From Thermocaproicibacter melissae (GTDB lineage Bacteria > Bacillota > Clostridia > Oscillospirales > Acutalibacteraceae), in NCBI RefSeq assembly GCF_024498295.1, contig NZ_CP101827.1, positions 1,430,001 through 1,494,000 on the forward strand: DNA of 64,000 nucleotides. The letters are read 5' to 3'. This document shows, piece by piece, positions 27,501-35,115 of the stretch (position 1 is its first letter; each line of letters starts with the position of its first letter). A program made the position numbers and the translations under genes. Below the pieces are notes generated by a model. That model saw nothing but the letters and a program-made list of their open reading frames with translations. It made no database searches and was not told the origin of the DNA.

Positions 27501-27981
27501 ACTGGTCGCCATGTTCCTCGTATTTTATCGCTCCGACCGCCGCCGCGCGGCCGAACTGAGGCGCCTGGAAAACACCGGCATCTCCCTGCTTGTCCGCACG
27601 CTGGATCCGAACATAACACCGGAACTAATATCCGACTGCTTTGGCCTGAGCATCCACTCCGTCACCATTTTGAACGAGCATCTCGGAAAAATCTACGACT
27701 CCCTGCGGAAACAATCACCGGAGAGCCGTGTAACCGCAATCCTTGCCACAAAGGGCCGTGCATCTTCCATGTTCCGCATGTTGACGGCTTGCATCCGCCA
27801 GCGCGCCAACATTGTAATGGGTGTCGCCCTGCAAACCGCCGGCGCGGTGCTCGGCTTTGCGCTTGCGGCTTTCTTCGCAGCATGCGGCAGCCTATCTCAG
27901 CTTTCCGCCACCGCGCTGCTGCTGTTTGAGTTATTCTGGGCCGCGGCCGTTGTATTCATTCCGCGCATACGCAAGCCATAA
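24568..27981 (+). CDS. giant disordered N-terminus fused to a pseudo-P-type ATPase core
   Basis: 1137 residues. Residues 1-580 are low-complexity, rich in Glu, Pro, Ala and Ser, with a basic patch KKRRWSLFHRKK near 85 and a Pro-rich run at about 267-311. From about 585 there are eight likely membrane helices: 585-606, 625-645, 660-682, 687-708, 777-797, 804-825, 1080-1105 and 1110-1132. Large loops after helices 4 and 6 reproduce the P1B-ATPase layout, and helix 6 keeps a CLSVP kink like CPC/SPC. The phosphorylation motif DKTGT reads DAGEL at Asp860, no TGE and no GDGxND motif is present, and an N-domain-like GLGISGKV survives near 930. So it is probably not a pump; a sensor, scaffold or envelope role is inference. 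AAGGGCGGG precedes the ATG. Confidence 0.75.
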   Translation: MSNDTKEPKSDYTLDEILAEAKIQNTDEKSPAAEESDKQPQKHSAAFSADAIFHNAKKALHMEAAEEHPTDKDRKEERPKKRRWSLFHRKKEEDDYNLEDDIYYGLQLKSLEEYRKEYEETIRLDTKPIREAEAAHERKRRAINEALWGDEAGPHGSDESPEQAEAVSEPAEELKSKPTPEKEPEAPAAAAVSEPQKSTEQSVSVPEKKMQILISDEPEKNVRVESAETKSQAKPVTQVESSERQEWLERIFRQAGLTDDDVFDSIAPEFPETPPHPPTPERPPVPPSVEPGPPLEPERQPPVQEPPVDPVIIPPRAEEKPNSSTESNKPSEETPPSAPTKPEAVEEKISAVLREEPEGTKDTEASLKEDFAAAAPETTSEETAAFAQETASAQREAAEIAAEGAASSSADSSSAATERTDQEETPAPVKEPVSVPQQKKETPLPPAEREPFRREYPRYRSDNLPLHVINLGTFQDALQAEAHFYAPKEPDAPAPIPFHPAKDVSAESPAVSEQTENDEVRENIREFPVMERPKPEKRRFRIFGSDEDPAPAEGPSYDSGDELEDYNSPADAESVLNDLRANVHRLFLRFFVTLFFSLILTGFSIAWEHSSLLPAQLHSVYTEKSFLIIELIFLTASAAFSIPAIQNGLSGLFRLQANSDSAVAVAVLTALAHNVSLLFTGFPAGSRLYSALAGFALFLNAAGKLSMARRILRNFRFVSSPEDKYAVQIYDDYNTAIQMSKFYGADGPKIAYQSKVKFLRHFLKHSFSSDPSDHISQILAPAGFIGSIILLIVTAFLTKSASSAFAAFTVGSCLSVPFGATLSVNLPLARLNRVASRCGGMAVGWDAIDRFTGTDSVLVDAGELFPRGTVVLNGIQTFAGQRIDEAILEATALTSAIGGTLSDLFSQIVKSRSDILPNVEHPIYEEGLGISGKVNDRIILVGNGELLKKHGIEAPSHDYEEKYRRGGKVPVYLASGGELVAMFLVFYRSDRRRAAELRRLENTGISLLVRTLDPNITPELISDCFGLSIHSVTILNEHLGKIYDSLRKQSPESRVTAILATKGRASSMFRMLTACIRQRANIVMGVALQTAGAVLGFALAAFFAACGSLSQLSATALLLFELFWAAAVVFIPRIRKP

Positions 27982-28094
27982 ACAATCTTAAAGGTGGTCT
28001 CGACACCAAGCATCCAACGGTAATGGCAGCGGTGCCTTGTCAACGCGGCGACCTGCACGACAGTTTAACCTACATGGAATAATCCCATCGACGC

Positions 28095-28131
28095 AAAAAA
28101 GCAGCTCCTGTTTTCACGGGAGCTGCTTTTG
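28095..28131. terminator. bidirectional terminator
   Basis: AAAAGCAGCTCC/GGGAGCTGCTTTT with loop TGTTTTCAC. It lies between the converging pseudo-ATPase and alpha-galactosidase genes. Confidence 0.9.
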
Positions 28132-28156
28132 TATGTAAGAATAGAGCAAGCCTTCG

Positions 28157-29479
28157 TTACAGAAGCCGCAGAAGTGTGCATCCGTGTGCCGGAAGTTCCG
28201 CTGAAACGGTGTTCTCTTTCCATTCCACGGTAGTCTGATTCCAGAGTTCCTTCGCTTTCCCTGAGGTTTTATCCGGCACCTCCAGCTTCAAAGCATGGTA
28301 AGCCTCCGTCAGGTCACAAGATACTGTCGCAGCAGAATCCGCTAAGTTAAACAGCGCCAGAACGATGCTTCCGTCCTTTGTGCTGTGCGATGCCCATACG
28401 GAATAGTCGTCACTCAGCGCTACTTGGCGGGAAACATGGTCCTCACCCACCAGCGCCAGAACCTCGCGGTTTGTAATCAGCTTTAATGTCTCGGAATCCA
28501 GCTTTGTCAGCTCCGCACCCAGCATCAGCGGCGAGCGGAAGATGCACCAGAGCGTCATCATTGATTTCTGCTCATCCGGCGTCAGGCGGGTAGAACGTTC
28601 CCCGTCAAAGAAGAAGAACATCCTGCCGATTTTTCCGAGCGGCAGCATATCGCAGTCCGGGTAGCTTCCTTCGCTGACGTGCTCCTGCCAGCGGGAGCAG
28701 CGGGTAAACATATCCTTAATGAGCTTCCAGTCATCCCAAATATCGTTCGTGATGCGCCACATATTGGCATACTTCTCATAATGCCAAGCTTTCTCAAGGA
28801 CTGCCGGCCCGGGCGACAGACTGAGGACGATCTCGCGCCCGCAGCGCTCCACCGCCTTGGAGAGCATTTCAATCTCCTTTTCGGCGGAATAGGGGTTATC
28901 GACATACATATTTGTGTTGCAGATATCGTCGCACTTGATGAAGTCCACGCCCCACTGCGCATACAGCTCCAGCAGGGAATCGTAATAGGCCTGACCGGCT
29001 TCGGTGGCACGCACGCCGTACATATCCGGGTTCCATTTGCAGATGGAAGACGGGTCGGCAATATCCGCCGCTGTGAATCCCTTGTAGCGAATCGGGCGGT
29101 GTTCGTGCGCCGCTGCGCGCGGGATACCGCGCATGATGTGGATTCCGAATTTCAGCCCTTTCGAGTGAACATAGTCCGCGAGCGGGCGAAAACCCGCTCC
29201 GTTTGCGGCACTCGGGAATTTTTCCGTGCATGGAATCAGGCGGCTGAATTCGTCCATGTTGAGATGCCCGAAGGGCGGGTAATGATATGTCTCTCGGTTT
29301 TCGGCTCCGCCGTACATATACCAGCCTTCGTCTACGACGACATATTCATAGCCGTATTGTTTGAGGTGCTCGGCCATGTAATCCGCGTTTGCCTTCACCT
29401 CGGATTCCAGCACGTTGGTGTTGTAGTAGTCATAGCTGTTCCAGCCCATCGGCGGGCCGCTGAACTTGCGTTTCAACAT
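28157..29479 (-). CDS. GH27 alpha-galactosidase-like glycosidase
   Basis: About 440 residues. It begins SGPPMGWNSYDYYN, the GH27 opening, then YVVVDEGWYMYGG, LKFGIHIMRGIPR, and VDFIKCDD near 180, whose Asp is the expected nucleophile; WRITNDIWDDW near 236 carries the expected acid/base. A beta-sandwich C-terminal domain follows from about 350. No signal peptide, so it acts on imported oligosaccharides. GH27 also contains beta-L-arabinopyranosidases, and pairing with a GH127 gene makes an arabinose-containing substrate plausible. The ATG at 29479 follows the upstream stop by one base, with GGGGAAAG inside the preceding gene: tight coupling. Confidence 0.88.
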   Translation of the reverse strand: MLKRKFSGPPMGWNSYDYYNTNVLESEVKANADYMAEHLKQYGYEYVVVDEGWYMYGGAENRETYHYPPFGHLNMDEFSRLIPCTEKFPSAANGAGFRPLADYVHSKGLKFGIHIMRGIPRAAAHEHRPIRYKGFTAADIADPSSICKWNPDMYGVRATEAGQAYYDSLLELYAQWGVDFIKCDDICNTNMYVDNPYSAEKEIEMLSKAVERCGREIVLSLSPGPAVLEKAWHYEKYANMWRITNDIWDDWKLIKDMFTRCSRWQEHVSEGSYPDCDMLPLGKIGRMFFFFDGERSTRLTPDEQKSMMTLWCIFRSPLMLGAELTKLDSETLKLITNREVLALVGEDHVSRQVALSDDYSVWASHSTKDGSIVLALFNLADSAATVSCDLTEAYHALKLEVPDKTSGKAKELWNQTTVEWKENTVSAELPAHGCTLLRLL

Positions 29480-29480
29480 A

Positions 29481-31361
29481 TTACTCTTTCCCCTTTTCTG
29501 TTTCATGTTTCGGTTTTTTTACTCGGAAATACACTTGGTAATTCTGGTATCCGATTTCTTTCAGCGGAATAAAGTTGATACCCGGGTCCTGTGTTTCGGT
29601 GCGAAATCTTGTGAGGAATGTCCCCCACTGGCGCTCGGTGTCGGGCGATAGCTCCGCCGTCGGGTCATCCTGCTCCAGCGTTAAAACACGTTCCACATCG
29701 GTAATCCCCGCCAGGACATCCGGCCCGTAGCAGAAAGCGCCCGTCTGCGGGTCGTCCGGAAGCGGCACGAAACGCAGCCCGATGGGGAACAGAACCGTAA
29801 CAATGTCGCCGTCCTGCCAAGTGCGGTCAATTGGGAACAGTTTTGCGGTGTCCTCGGTCTTGGCAATCAGGCTGCCGTTCAAATAAATTGACGCCGGTGC
29901 CTGAATCCACTTCGGCACCCGAAGCAGAAGCCGAAAATCGGCCGAAGTTTTCATGGTAAACTTCAGGTCAAATTTCTCATAGTCGGGACGGTTATCGGGC
30001 GCCGACTGCACGGCAGCGATGGAATTTGCAACATTGTTGACCGAAGATTTCTGCCAGCTGCCGTTCATCGCGTCACGCCTGAGCTGCAGAGTGACTTTGG
30101 TTTCCCCATCCACAAAGAATTCCGCGTCGGAATCCGCATACTGCGCAACGCACAGGCTGCCGCTCTCCTGATAATACAGTCCGCGGGCCAGTGCTGCGTT
30201 TGCCTGCACCATGGTGCCGTGGCAGCAGAAGAAGCTGTCCCTCTCGCCTGCCCATGTTTTGTGCATTCCCGCTTTCAGCGGAAGGAAATAGGTAAGCAGT
30301 CCTTTGCCGGGATGGCCGTTCTGCGGGTCTCCCTGCCAATATGTCTGCGCTTCCACGCCGTTGTGGAAGTTTTGTTCTATGTAATGCAGGTATTTCGGGT
30401 CGCCCTCACAGCGGAAGAGAAAATCCGCAAGGCGAATCATGTTGTAAACCGTGCAGTGCTCCTGGTTCTTGTCGCCGAGGCGAGCCTTGAGTTTGTTTTT
30501 GGGAGTCCAGATTTCTCCCTGCGTCTGTCCGCCCGTGGCAAAGGTGCCTCGGTCATCGACAGCACATTTCCAATACGCTTTCGTTATATCGAGCCACTTT
30601 TGTTCTCCGGTGACTTCCCACGCGCGTGCACATCCCAGAATCTCCGGAATGGTGGTATTTGCGTGCATATTGGTGAGCGGATCTTCTCCCCTCAACAGCG
30701 GCTCAAACAGCCTGCCGCGGTAATACCGCTTCAGCAGACGGCGGTACTTTTCTTCTCCGGTGAGGTCCAGCAAATCCGCCCAAACCTCCAACATTCCGCC
30801 GGTTTCCACGTCCAGAATATCATCGAACTGCTCACGCGTGAACTTTGCGCTCCAAGCATCAAACCAGTCGGCAAAGCGGTCGGCGATTTTCAGGGCCAGC
30901 TCATTTCCGGCCAGTCGGTTCTGATCAATCAGCCCCATGAACAGCTTGTGCAAGGTATACTGCGGCGCCCAAACCTGCTTGCCGCGTGCAATCAAGTCAA
31001 GGTATTTTTCGGGAATCGGCCCCACCCACTGGCCGCCGTTGTTCTGCTGGCACTCGTCCAACTCGCGGATGATTGCATCCGACTTCGCCTTCAGTTCTGC
31101 GTCGCCGGTTTCATAAATCTGCCAAGCGGCCGCAGAAAGCCAGTGACCAAGAAAATGTCCCCGAAGTTGGCAGGTGGGTGATTCCCAACCTCCCAGAATA
31201 TCGTCCGGCAGATACGGAATCGAAATCTTCCCTGCCTCCATGAGATAGTTGAACAGCAGCTCACGGTTGCCGAGGCTCAGCAGATAGCGGCGGTTTTCCG
31301 CTTCTCTCCGTAGAAGCTCGTTTTCCAAAAGATGCACATTCCGAATGTCTAATGGTTCCAT
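29481..31361 (-). CDS. GH127 beta-L-arabinofuranosidase-like protein
   Basis: 626 residues of the former DUF1680 family, retaining hydrolysis of beta-L-arabinofuranosides. GGWESPTCQLRGHFLGHWLSA lies near 57, EHCTVYNMIRL near 300 (expected zinc/catalytic Glu and Cys) and FFCCHGTMVQ near 380 (the Cys pair, one the nucleophile in the family). An (alpha/alpha)6 barrel and then beta-sandwich domains would follow. There is no signal peptide, hence cytoplasmic. GGGGAGAAG precedes the ATG. It heads a two-gene operon with the GH27 enzyme; no transporter or regulator is adjacent. Confidence 0.9.
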   Translation of the reverse strand: MEPLDIRNVHLLENELLRREAENRRYLLSLGNRELLFNYLMEAGKISIPYLPDDILGGWESPTCQLRGHFLGHWLSAAAWQIYETGDAELKAKSDAIIRELDECQQNNGGQWVGPIPEKYLDLIARGKQVWAPQYTLHKLFMGLIDQNRLAGNELALKIADRFADWFDAWSAKFTREQFDDILDVETGGMLEVWADLLDLTGEEKYRRLLKRYYRGRLFEPLLRGEDPLTNMHANTTIPEILGCARAWEVTGEQKWLDITKAYWKCAVDDRGTFATGGQTQGEIWTPKNKLKARLGDKNQEHCTVYNMIRLADFLFRCEGDPKYLHYIEQNFHNGVEAQTYWQGDPQNGHPGKGLLTYFLPLKAGMHKTWAGERDSFFCCHGTMVQANAALARGLYYQESGSLCVAQYADSDAEFFVDGETKVTLQLRRDAMNGSWQKSSVNNVANSIAAVQSAPDNRPDYEKFDLKFTMKTSADFRLLLRVPKWIQAPASIYLNGSLIAKTEDTAKLFPIDRTWQDGDIVTVLFPIGLRFVPLPDDPQTGAFCYGPDVLAGITDVERVLTLEQDDPTAELSPDTERQWGTFLTRFRTETQDPGINFIPLKEIGYQNYQVYFRVKKPKHETEKGKE

Positions 31362-31491
31362 ACTTCTCCCCTGTATTCATTCATATTTCACAAATGTGAG
31401 GCTGTATATCACTTTAATCTAGTTTACAGAGACAATCTTTTTAAGTCAATGGATTTTATCGTTCAATTTGACATGAATCTACACAAAAAAA

Positions 31492-31537
31492 TCTGCGCCT
31501 TTTCCGAATGAAACCGTTCATTCAAAAAAGGCGCAGA
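31492..31537 (-). terminator. second terminator after the GGGtGRT operon
   Basis: TCTGCGCCTTTT...AAAAGGCGCAGA with an inner GAATGA/TTCATTC stem, followed by a run of seven T on the minus strand. Confidence 0.65.
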
Positions 31538-31555
31538 CTGTTCTTATTTTCACGA

Positions 31556-31595
31556 AAAAAGTGCCCCGGTTCTCCTTGCAGAGAAACGAGGCACT
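31556..31595 (-). terminator. terminator of the GGGtGRT gene
   Basis: AGTGCC-CGTTTCTC and GAGAACCGGGGCACT form a long imperfect stem on the minus strand, then TTTTTT. Confidence 0.8.
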
Positions 31596-31613
31596 GAGAG
31601 AATCGCTATGAGA

Positions 31614-32618
31614 TTACATTGCTTTGTAGACTGCAACTGCGCAGGCAACCGTTGCGCCGACCATCGGGTTGTTGCCCATGCCGATAAGGCCCATCATTTC
31701 GACGTGCGCCGGAACAGAGGAAGAACCTGCGAACTGTGCATCGCCGTGCAGACGGCCGAGAGAATCGGTCAGGCCGTAAGAAGCCGGGCCGGCTCCCATG
31801 TTGTCCGGGTGCAGGGTACGGCCGGTGCCGCCGCCGCTAGCCACGGAGAAGTACTTCTTTCCGTTCTCAAGTGCCCACTTCTTGTAGGTGCCGGCAACAA
31901 GGTGCTGGAAGCGAACCGGGTTAGTGGAGTTACCGGTGATGGAAACATCCACACCCTCATGTTGCATGATTGCAACACCTTCGCGGACATCGTTTGCGCC
32001 GTAGCATCTTACTGCTGCGCGCTCGCCTGTGGAGAAGGCGCGTTCATCCACGATGGTGAGTTTGTCAGCAAAATAATCGAATTCCGTCTTTACGTATGTA
32101 AAGCCGTTAATGCGGGAAATGATATAAGCTGCATCTTTGCCCAGACCGTTCAGGATTACGCGCAGCGGCTCTTTACGGGCAGAATTTGCCGAACGGGCAA
32201 TGCCGATTGCGCCTTCCGCAGCCGCGAAGGATTCGTGACCGGCGAGGAAGCAGAAGCACTTTGTTTCATCTCTGAGGAGCATTGCGCCGAGGTTTCCGTG
32301 GCCGAGGCCGACTTTGCGCTGCTCCGCAACGGAACCGGGAACTGTGAAAGCTTCAAGGCCAATGCCGATTTTCTCAGCTGCCTCAGCAGCAGATTTCACG
32401 CCGGTCTTGAGGGCGACTGCACAACCGAGAGTGTATGCCCAGCATGCGTTTTCAAACGCTATGTTCTGTACGCCTCTGACGATTGCAGCGGGGTCAATAC
32501 CTTTGGACAGGCAGAGATCGCGCGCCTCTTCGAGGCTTCCAAGGCCATACTCGGCAAGACATTTCTCGATTTTGGCCATTCTTCTTTCTTTACCTTCAAA
32601 CATGACATCATTAGCCAT
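31614..32618 (-). CDS. GGGtGRT protein, function unknown
   Basis: 334 residues of a strongly conserved clostridial family named for SGGGTGRTLHPDN, seen here near 265. Other blocks are GSSSVPAHVEMMG and MGNNPMVGATVA at the C-terminus and LGHGNLGAMLLRDETKCFCFLAGHES cut across residues 105-130 with two Cys residues. No enzyme activity is established that I know of. It follows the NifU-like gene by 24 bp in the same operon, so a role in iron-sulfur or metal handling is a reasonable guess only. Confidence 0.85.
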   Translation of the reverse strand: MANDVMFEGKERRMAKIEKCLAEYGLGSLEEARDLCLSKGIDPAAIVRGVQNIAFENACWAYTLGCAVALKTGVKSAAEAAEKIGIGLEAFTVPGSVAEQRKVGLGHGNLGAMLLRDETKCFCFLAGHESFAAAEGAIGIARSANSARKEPLRVILNGLGKDAAYIISRINGFTYVKTEFDYFADKLTIVDERAFSTGERAAVRCYGANDVREGVAIMQHEGVDVSITGNSTNPVRFQHLVAGTYKKWALENGKKYFSVASGGGTGRTLHPDNMGAGPASYGLTDSLGRLHGDAQFAGSSSVPAHVEMMGLIGMGNNPMVGATVACAVAVYKAM

Positions 32619-32642
32619 TTTGCTTGTCCTCCTTATATAGCC

Positions 32643-33335
32643 TTATTCTTCACGCGGATCAATGTATTTTGCCGCGTTGTCAAAGCGACCATACTGGCCG
32701 ATGTTCTTCTTGAAAGCTTCATCCGGGCTCATGCCATGACGGATATCTTCCATCATCTTGCCAAGGCGGACGAACTGGTAGCCGATGACCTCGTTGTTTT
32801 CATCGAGAGCCATCTTCAAAACATAGCCTTCGGTCATCTCGAGGTAACGGACACCCTTAGCATTGGTGCTGTACATGGTTCCAACCTGAGAACGCAGACC
32901 CTTGCCGAGGTCTTCCAGTCCTGCGCCGATCGGCAGGCCGTTTTCCGAGAACGCAGTCTGGCTGCGGCCGTAAACGATCTGCTTAAACAGCTCGCGCATT
33001 GCAACGTTGATTGCATCGCAGACGAGGTCTGTGTTGAGGCACTCAAGAAGCGTCTTCCCCGGCAGAATTTCAGCGGCCATAGCTGCCGAATGTGTCATGC
33101 CGGAGCAGCCGACTGTTTCCACGAGGGCTTCCTGCACAACACCGTCTTTCACGTTAAGGGTCAGCTTGCACGCACCCTGCTGAGGAGCGCACCAGCCCAC
33201 GCCGTGGGTCAGACCGGAAATGTCTTTGATTTCATAGGCTTTAACCCATTTTCCTTCTTCCGGAATGGGGGCAGGGCCATGTTTGGGGCCCTTTGTGACG
33301 ACACACATTTTTTCCACTTCAGCGGTATAATTCAT
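32643..33335 (-). CDS. NifU-N-like iron-sulfur scaffold paired with GGGtGRT
   Basis: 230 residues resembling IscU/NifU N-terminal scaffolds. Candidate cluster ligands are WCAPQQGACKLTL near 50 and VETVGCSGMTHSAAMAAEILPGKTL near 78 (split by eye), with NTDLVCDAINVAMRELFKQIV near 105 carrying another Cys. The C-terminal part is family-specific. GAAAGGAG precedes the ATG. First gene of a two-gene operon behind a strong promoter. Confidence 0.85.
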   Translation of the reverse strand: MNYTAEVEKMCVVTKGPKHGPAPIPEEGKWVKAYEIKDISGLTHGVGWCAPQQGACKLTLNVKDGVVQEALVETVGCSGMTHSAAMAAEILPGKTLLECLNTDLVCDAINVAMRELFKQIVYGRSQTAFSENGLPIGAGLEDLGKGLRSQVGTMYSTNAKGVRYLEMTEGYVLKMALDENNEVIGYQFVRLGKMMEDIRHGMSPDEAFKKNIGQYGRFDNAAKYIDPREE

Positions 33336-33379
33336 ATCGGTACTCCTTTCGGTATTTGATTTCCCGAAACACTTTTTCC

Positions 33380-33408
33380 ATTATAGCGGATTCAGCCTTT
33401 TGAATCAA
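33380..33408 (-). promoter_or_regulatory. promoter of the NifU-like/GGGtGRT operon
   Basis: TTGATT (33408-33403), 17-bp spacer, TATAAT (33385-33380) on the minus strand. Confidence 0.8.
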
Positions 33409-33485
33409 TATACTAATCAAACTTTTAACGATTCCCAAATGCTGCATTTTCTTTATCTTTTTGTTATTGTTTGTTGAATCAGTAA

Positions 33486-33686
33486 ATAAAGCTTTCGCTG
33501 ATCCCTATTGTCAACCTCGTGATGTTCTTTGTCTGGGGATTCGGCAGCCACAATGTGAACCGAAAGAATTTTGGCCGTGCCGCACTGATTGTTTATGCAA
33601 TTATTATTGTGCTCTGCATCGTTTTTGGCGCCGCTATTCTCTCCTTTATGGCGACGTATTTTCAGAGAGTTGGCGGAATTTACTGA
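33486..33686 (+). pseudogene. 5'-truncated small membrane protein
   Basis: 66 codons open after a TAA, encoding LSLIPIVNLVMFFVWGFG, then a loop NVNRKNFGRA and a hydrophobic helix ending near FQRVGGIY. This IPIVN...VWGFG block plus one helix is typical of the C-terminal part of small zinc-ribbon/membrane proteins. The only in-frame starts (GTG 33519, ATG 33522) fall inside the conserved helix, and there is no ribosome binding site, so the front appears lost. Confidence 0.45.
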
Positions 33687-33702
33687 CTGCCTATGACCTT
33701 GC

Positions 33703-33732
33703 CGGCCGCGTTTTACGCGGCCGTTCTTTTTG
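33703..33732 (+). terminator. terminator after the membrane protein remnant
   Basis: CGGCCGCG, loop TTTTA, CGCGGCCG, then TTCTTTTTG. Confidence 0.85.
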
Positions 33733-33880
33733 TCCTTACATAAAAATATTAAAGCTCATGACCCAAAGGATATTCTCCTTTCGGTTTAACTTTTCGGCCG
33801 CCTGAAAAAACGCGGTCATTTTTATTAGACAACTTTTTTTAATTTGTGCAGGCCGACTTTTTTTCTAAGCAACAGAGATG

Positions 33881-33886
33881 TATAAT
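33881..33886 (+). promoter_or_regulatory. -10 box of pta
   Basis: TATAAT 113 nt before the pta ATG. The -35 region is only a T-run, so the assignment is tentative. Confidence 0.4.
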
Positions 33887-33998
33887 AATAAATGTGACTA
33901 TTCGAGCCCCGCAGATTATCTTACTGCCGGCCCAAAACAATCGGATTGCCAATGGACTGGAACCGTCACAACTTTTCTACAAGGAAGGATGTTTTCCC

Positions 33999-34991
33999 AT
34001 GGACTTTATGGAAAAAATCATTGAGCGCGCAAAAGCGGACAAGAAAACCATTGTCCTGCCAGAAGGCACCGACAAGCGCGTTGTAACCGCTGCAGCCGAA
34101 GTGCTGAAACAGGGTATTGCCAATGTGATTCTGCTTGGCAACAAAAAGGAAATCAAGGCTGTCGCCGAGGGACTGGACCTCACCGGCGCAAAGATTATTG
34201 ATCCGGCGAACACTCCGCTCCATGACGACTATGCAAAGACTTTTTATGAAATGCGCAAAGCAAAGGGCATGACCCCGGAAAAAGCTGACGAAATGATGCG
34301 TGATGCCACTTATTTTGGCGTCATGATGGTGAAAAAGGGCGCGGCAGACGGCATGGTCTCCGGCGCTTGCCACTCCACGGCAGACACACTCCGTCCGGCG
34401 CTGCAGATTGTCCGCACCGCTCCGGATTCCAAGCTCGTTTCCGGCTTCTTCCTCATCTCCGTTCCGAACTGCGAATACGGCGAAAACGGCACCTTTGTGT
34501 TTGCAGACTGCGGCCTCAACATCAACCCGAACGCGGACGAGCTTTCCGAAATCGCCATTGCTTCGGCAAAATCTTTCAAAGCCCTCGTCGGCGCAGAGCC
34601 GAAGGTTGCCATGCTTTCGTTCTCCAGCTACGGCAGCGGCAAGGATGCGCTTGTTGACAAAGTTGTGGAAGCAACGAAGCTCGCAAAAGAAAAAGCTCCT
34701 GACCTCCTGCTCGACGGCGAGCTGCAGGCAGACGCGGCGCTTGTTCCGTCGGTCGGCGCTTCCAAGGCTCCGGGCAGCAAGGTTGCCGGCCACGCAAACG
34801 TGCTGGTATTCCCTGACCTGAATGTCGGCAACATCTGCTACAAGCTCGTGGAACGTCTTGCAAAAGCAAACGCCTACGGCCCAATCCTCCAGGGCATCGC
34901 AAAACCGGTCAATGACCTCTCCCGCGGCTGCAAGGCTGAGGACATTGTCGGCGTCATTGCCATCACCGCCGTACAGGCCCAGAACAACTAA
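33999..34991 (+). CDS. pta: phosphate acetyltransferase
   Basis: Converts acetyl-CoA and phosphate to acetyl phosphate in fermentation. 330 residues, the short form without the N-terminal DRTGG domains. IVLPEGTDKRVV near 20, MVSGACHSTADTLRPALQI near 130, DCGLNINPNADELSEIA near 175, and PGSKVAGHANVLVFPDLNVGN cut over 265-290 are characteristic. The ATG at 33999 has AAGGAAGGA upstream. No acetate kinase gene follows, which is less usual; butyrate-type enzymes of the same fold cannot be wholly excluded. Confidence 0.93.
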   Translation: MDFMEKIIERAKADKKTIVLPEGTDKRVVTAAAEVLKQGIANVILLGNKKEIKAVAEGLDLTGAKIIDPANTPLHDDYAKTFYEMRKAKGMTPEKADEMMRDATYFGVMMVKKGAADGMVSGACHSTADTLRPALQIVRTAPDSKLVSGFFLISVPNCEYGENGTFVFADCGLNINPNADELSEIAIASAKSFKALVGAEPKVAMLSFSSYGSGKDALVDKVVEATKLAKEKAPDLLLDGELQADAALVPSVGASKAPGSKVAGHANVLVFPDLNVGNICYKLVERLAKANAYGPILQGIAKPVNDLSRGCKAEDIVGVIAITAVQAQNN

Positions 34992-35022
34992 TTAGCGGAT
35001 TTATCTCTCTGAAATAAAGTGA

Positions 35023-35076
35023 AAACCCGGCCTCAGTGAACTCATCTCACGATCTTCTGCTGTTGCCGGGTTTTTT
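35023..35076 (+). terminator. terminator of pta
   Basis: AACCCGGC...GCCGGGTT with a loop of about 37 nt, then TTTTTTAT. Confidence 0.6.
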
Positions 35077-35115
35077 ATATAAAATTTTATACTTAGAAGA
35101 AAGCGAGGAAATTCT

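Noticed and set aside
30219-31181. A 320-codon plus-strand frame opposite the GH127 gene
   Set aside because: Antisense shadow; no ribosome binding site or family features.
31608-33359. A 583-codon plus-strand frame opposite the GGGtGRT and NifU-like genes
   Set aside because: It mirrors the codon pattern of two well-recognised minus-strand genes, runs across their boundary and has no recognisable domain.
33461-33805. A 114-codon plus-strand frame over the membrane protein remnant
   Set aside because: The neighbouring frame carries the recognisable membrane sequence; this one has no ribosome binding site and runs through the terminator.
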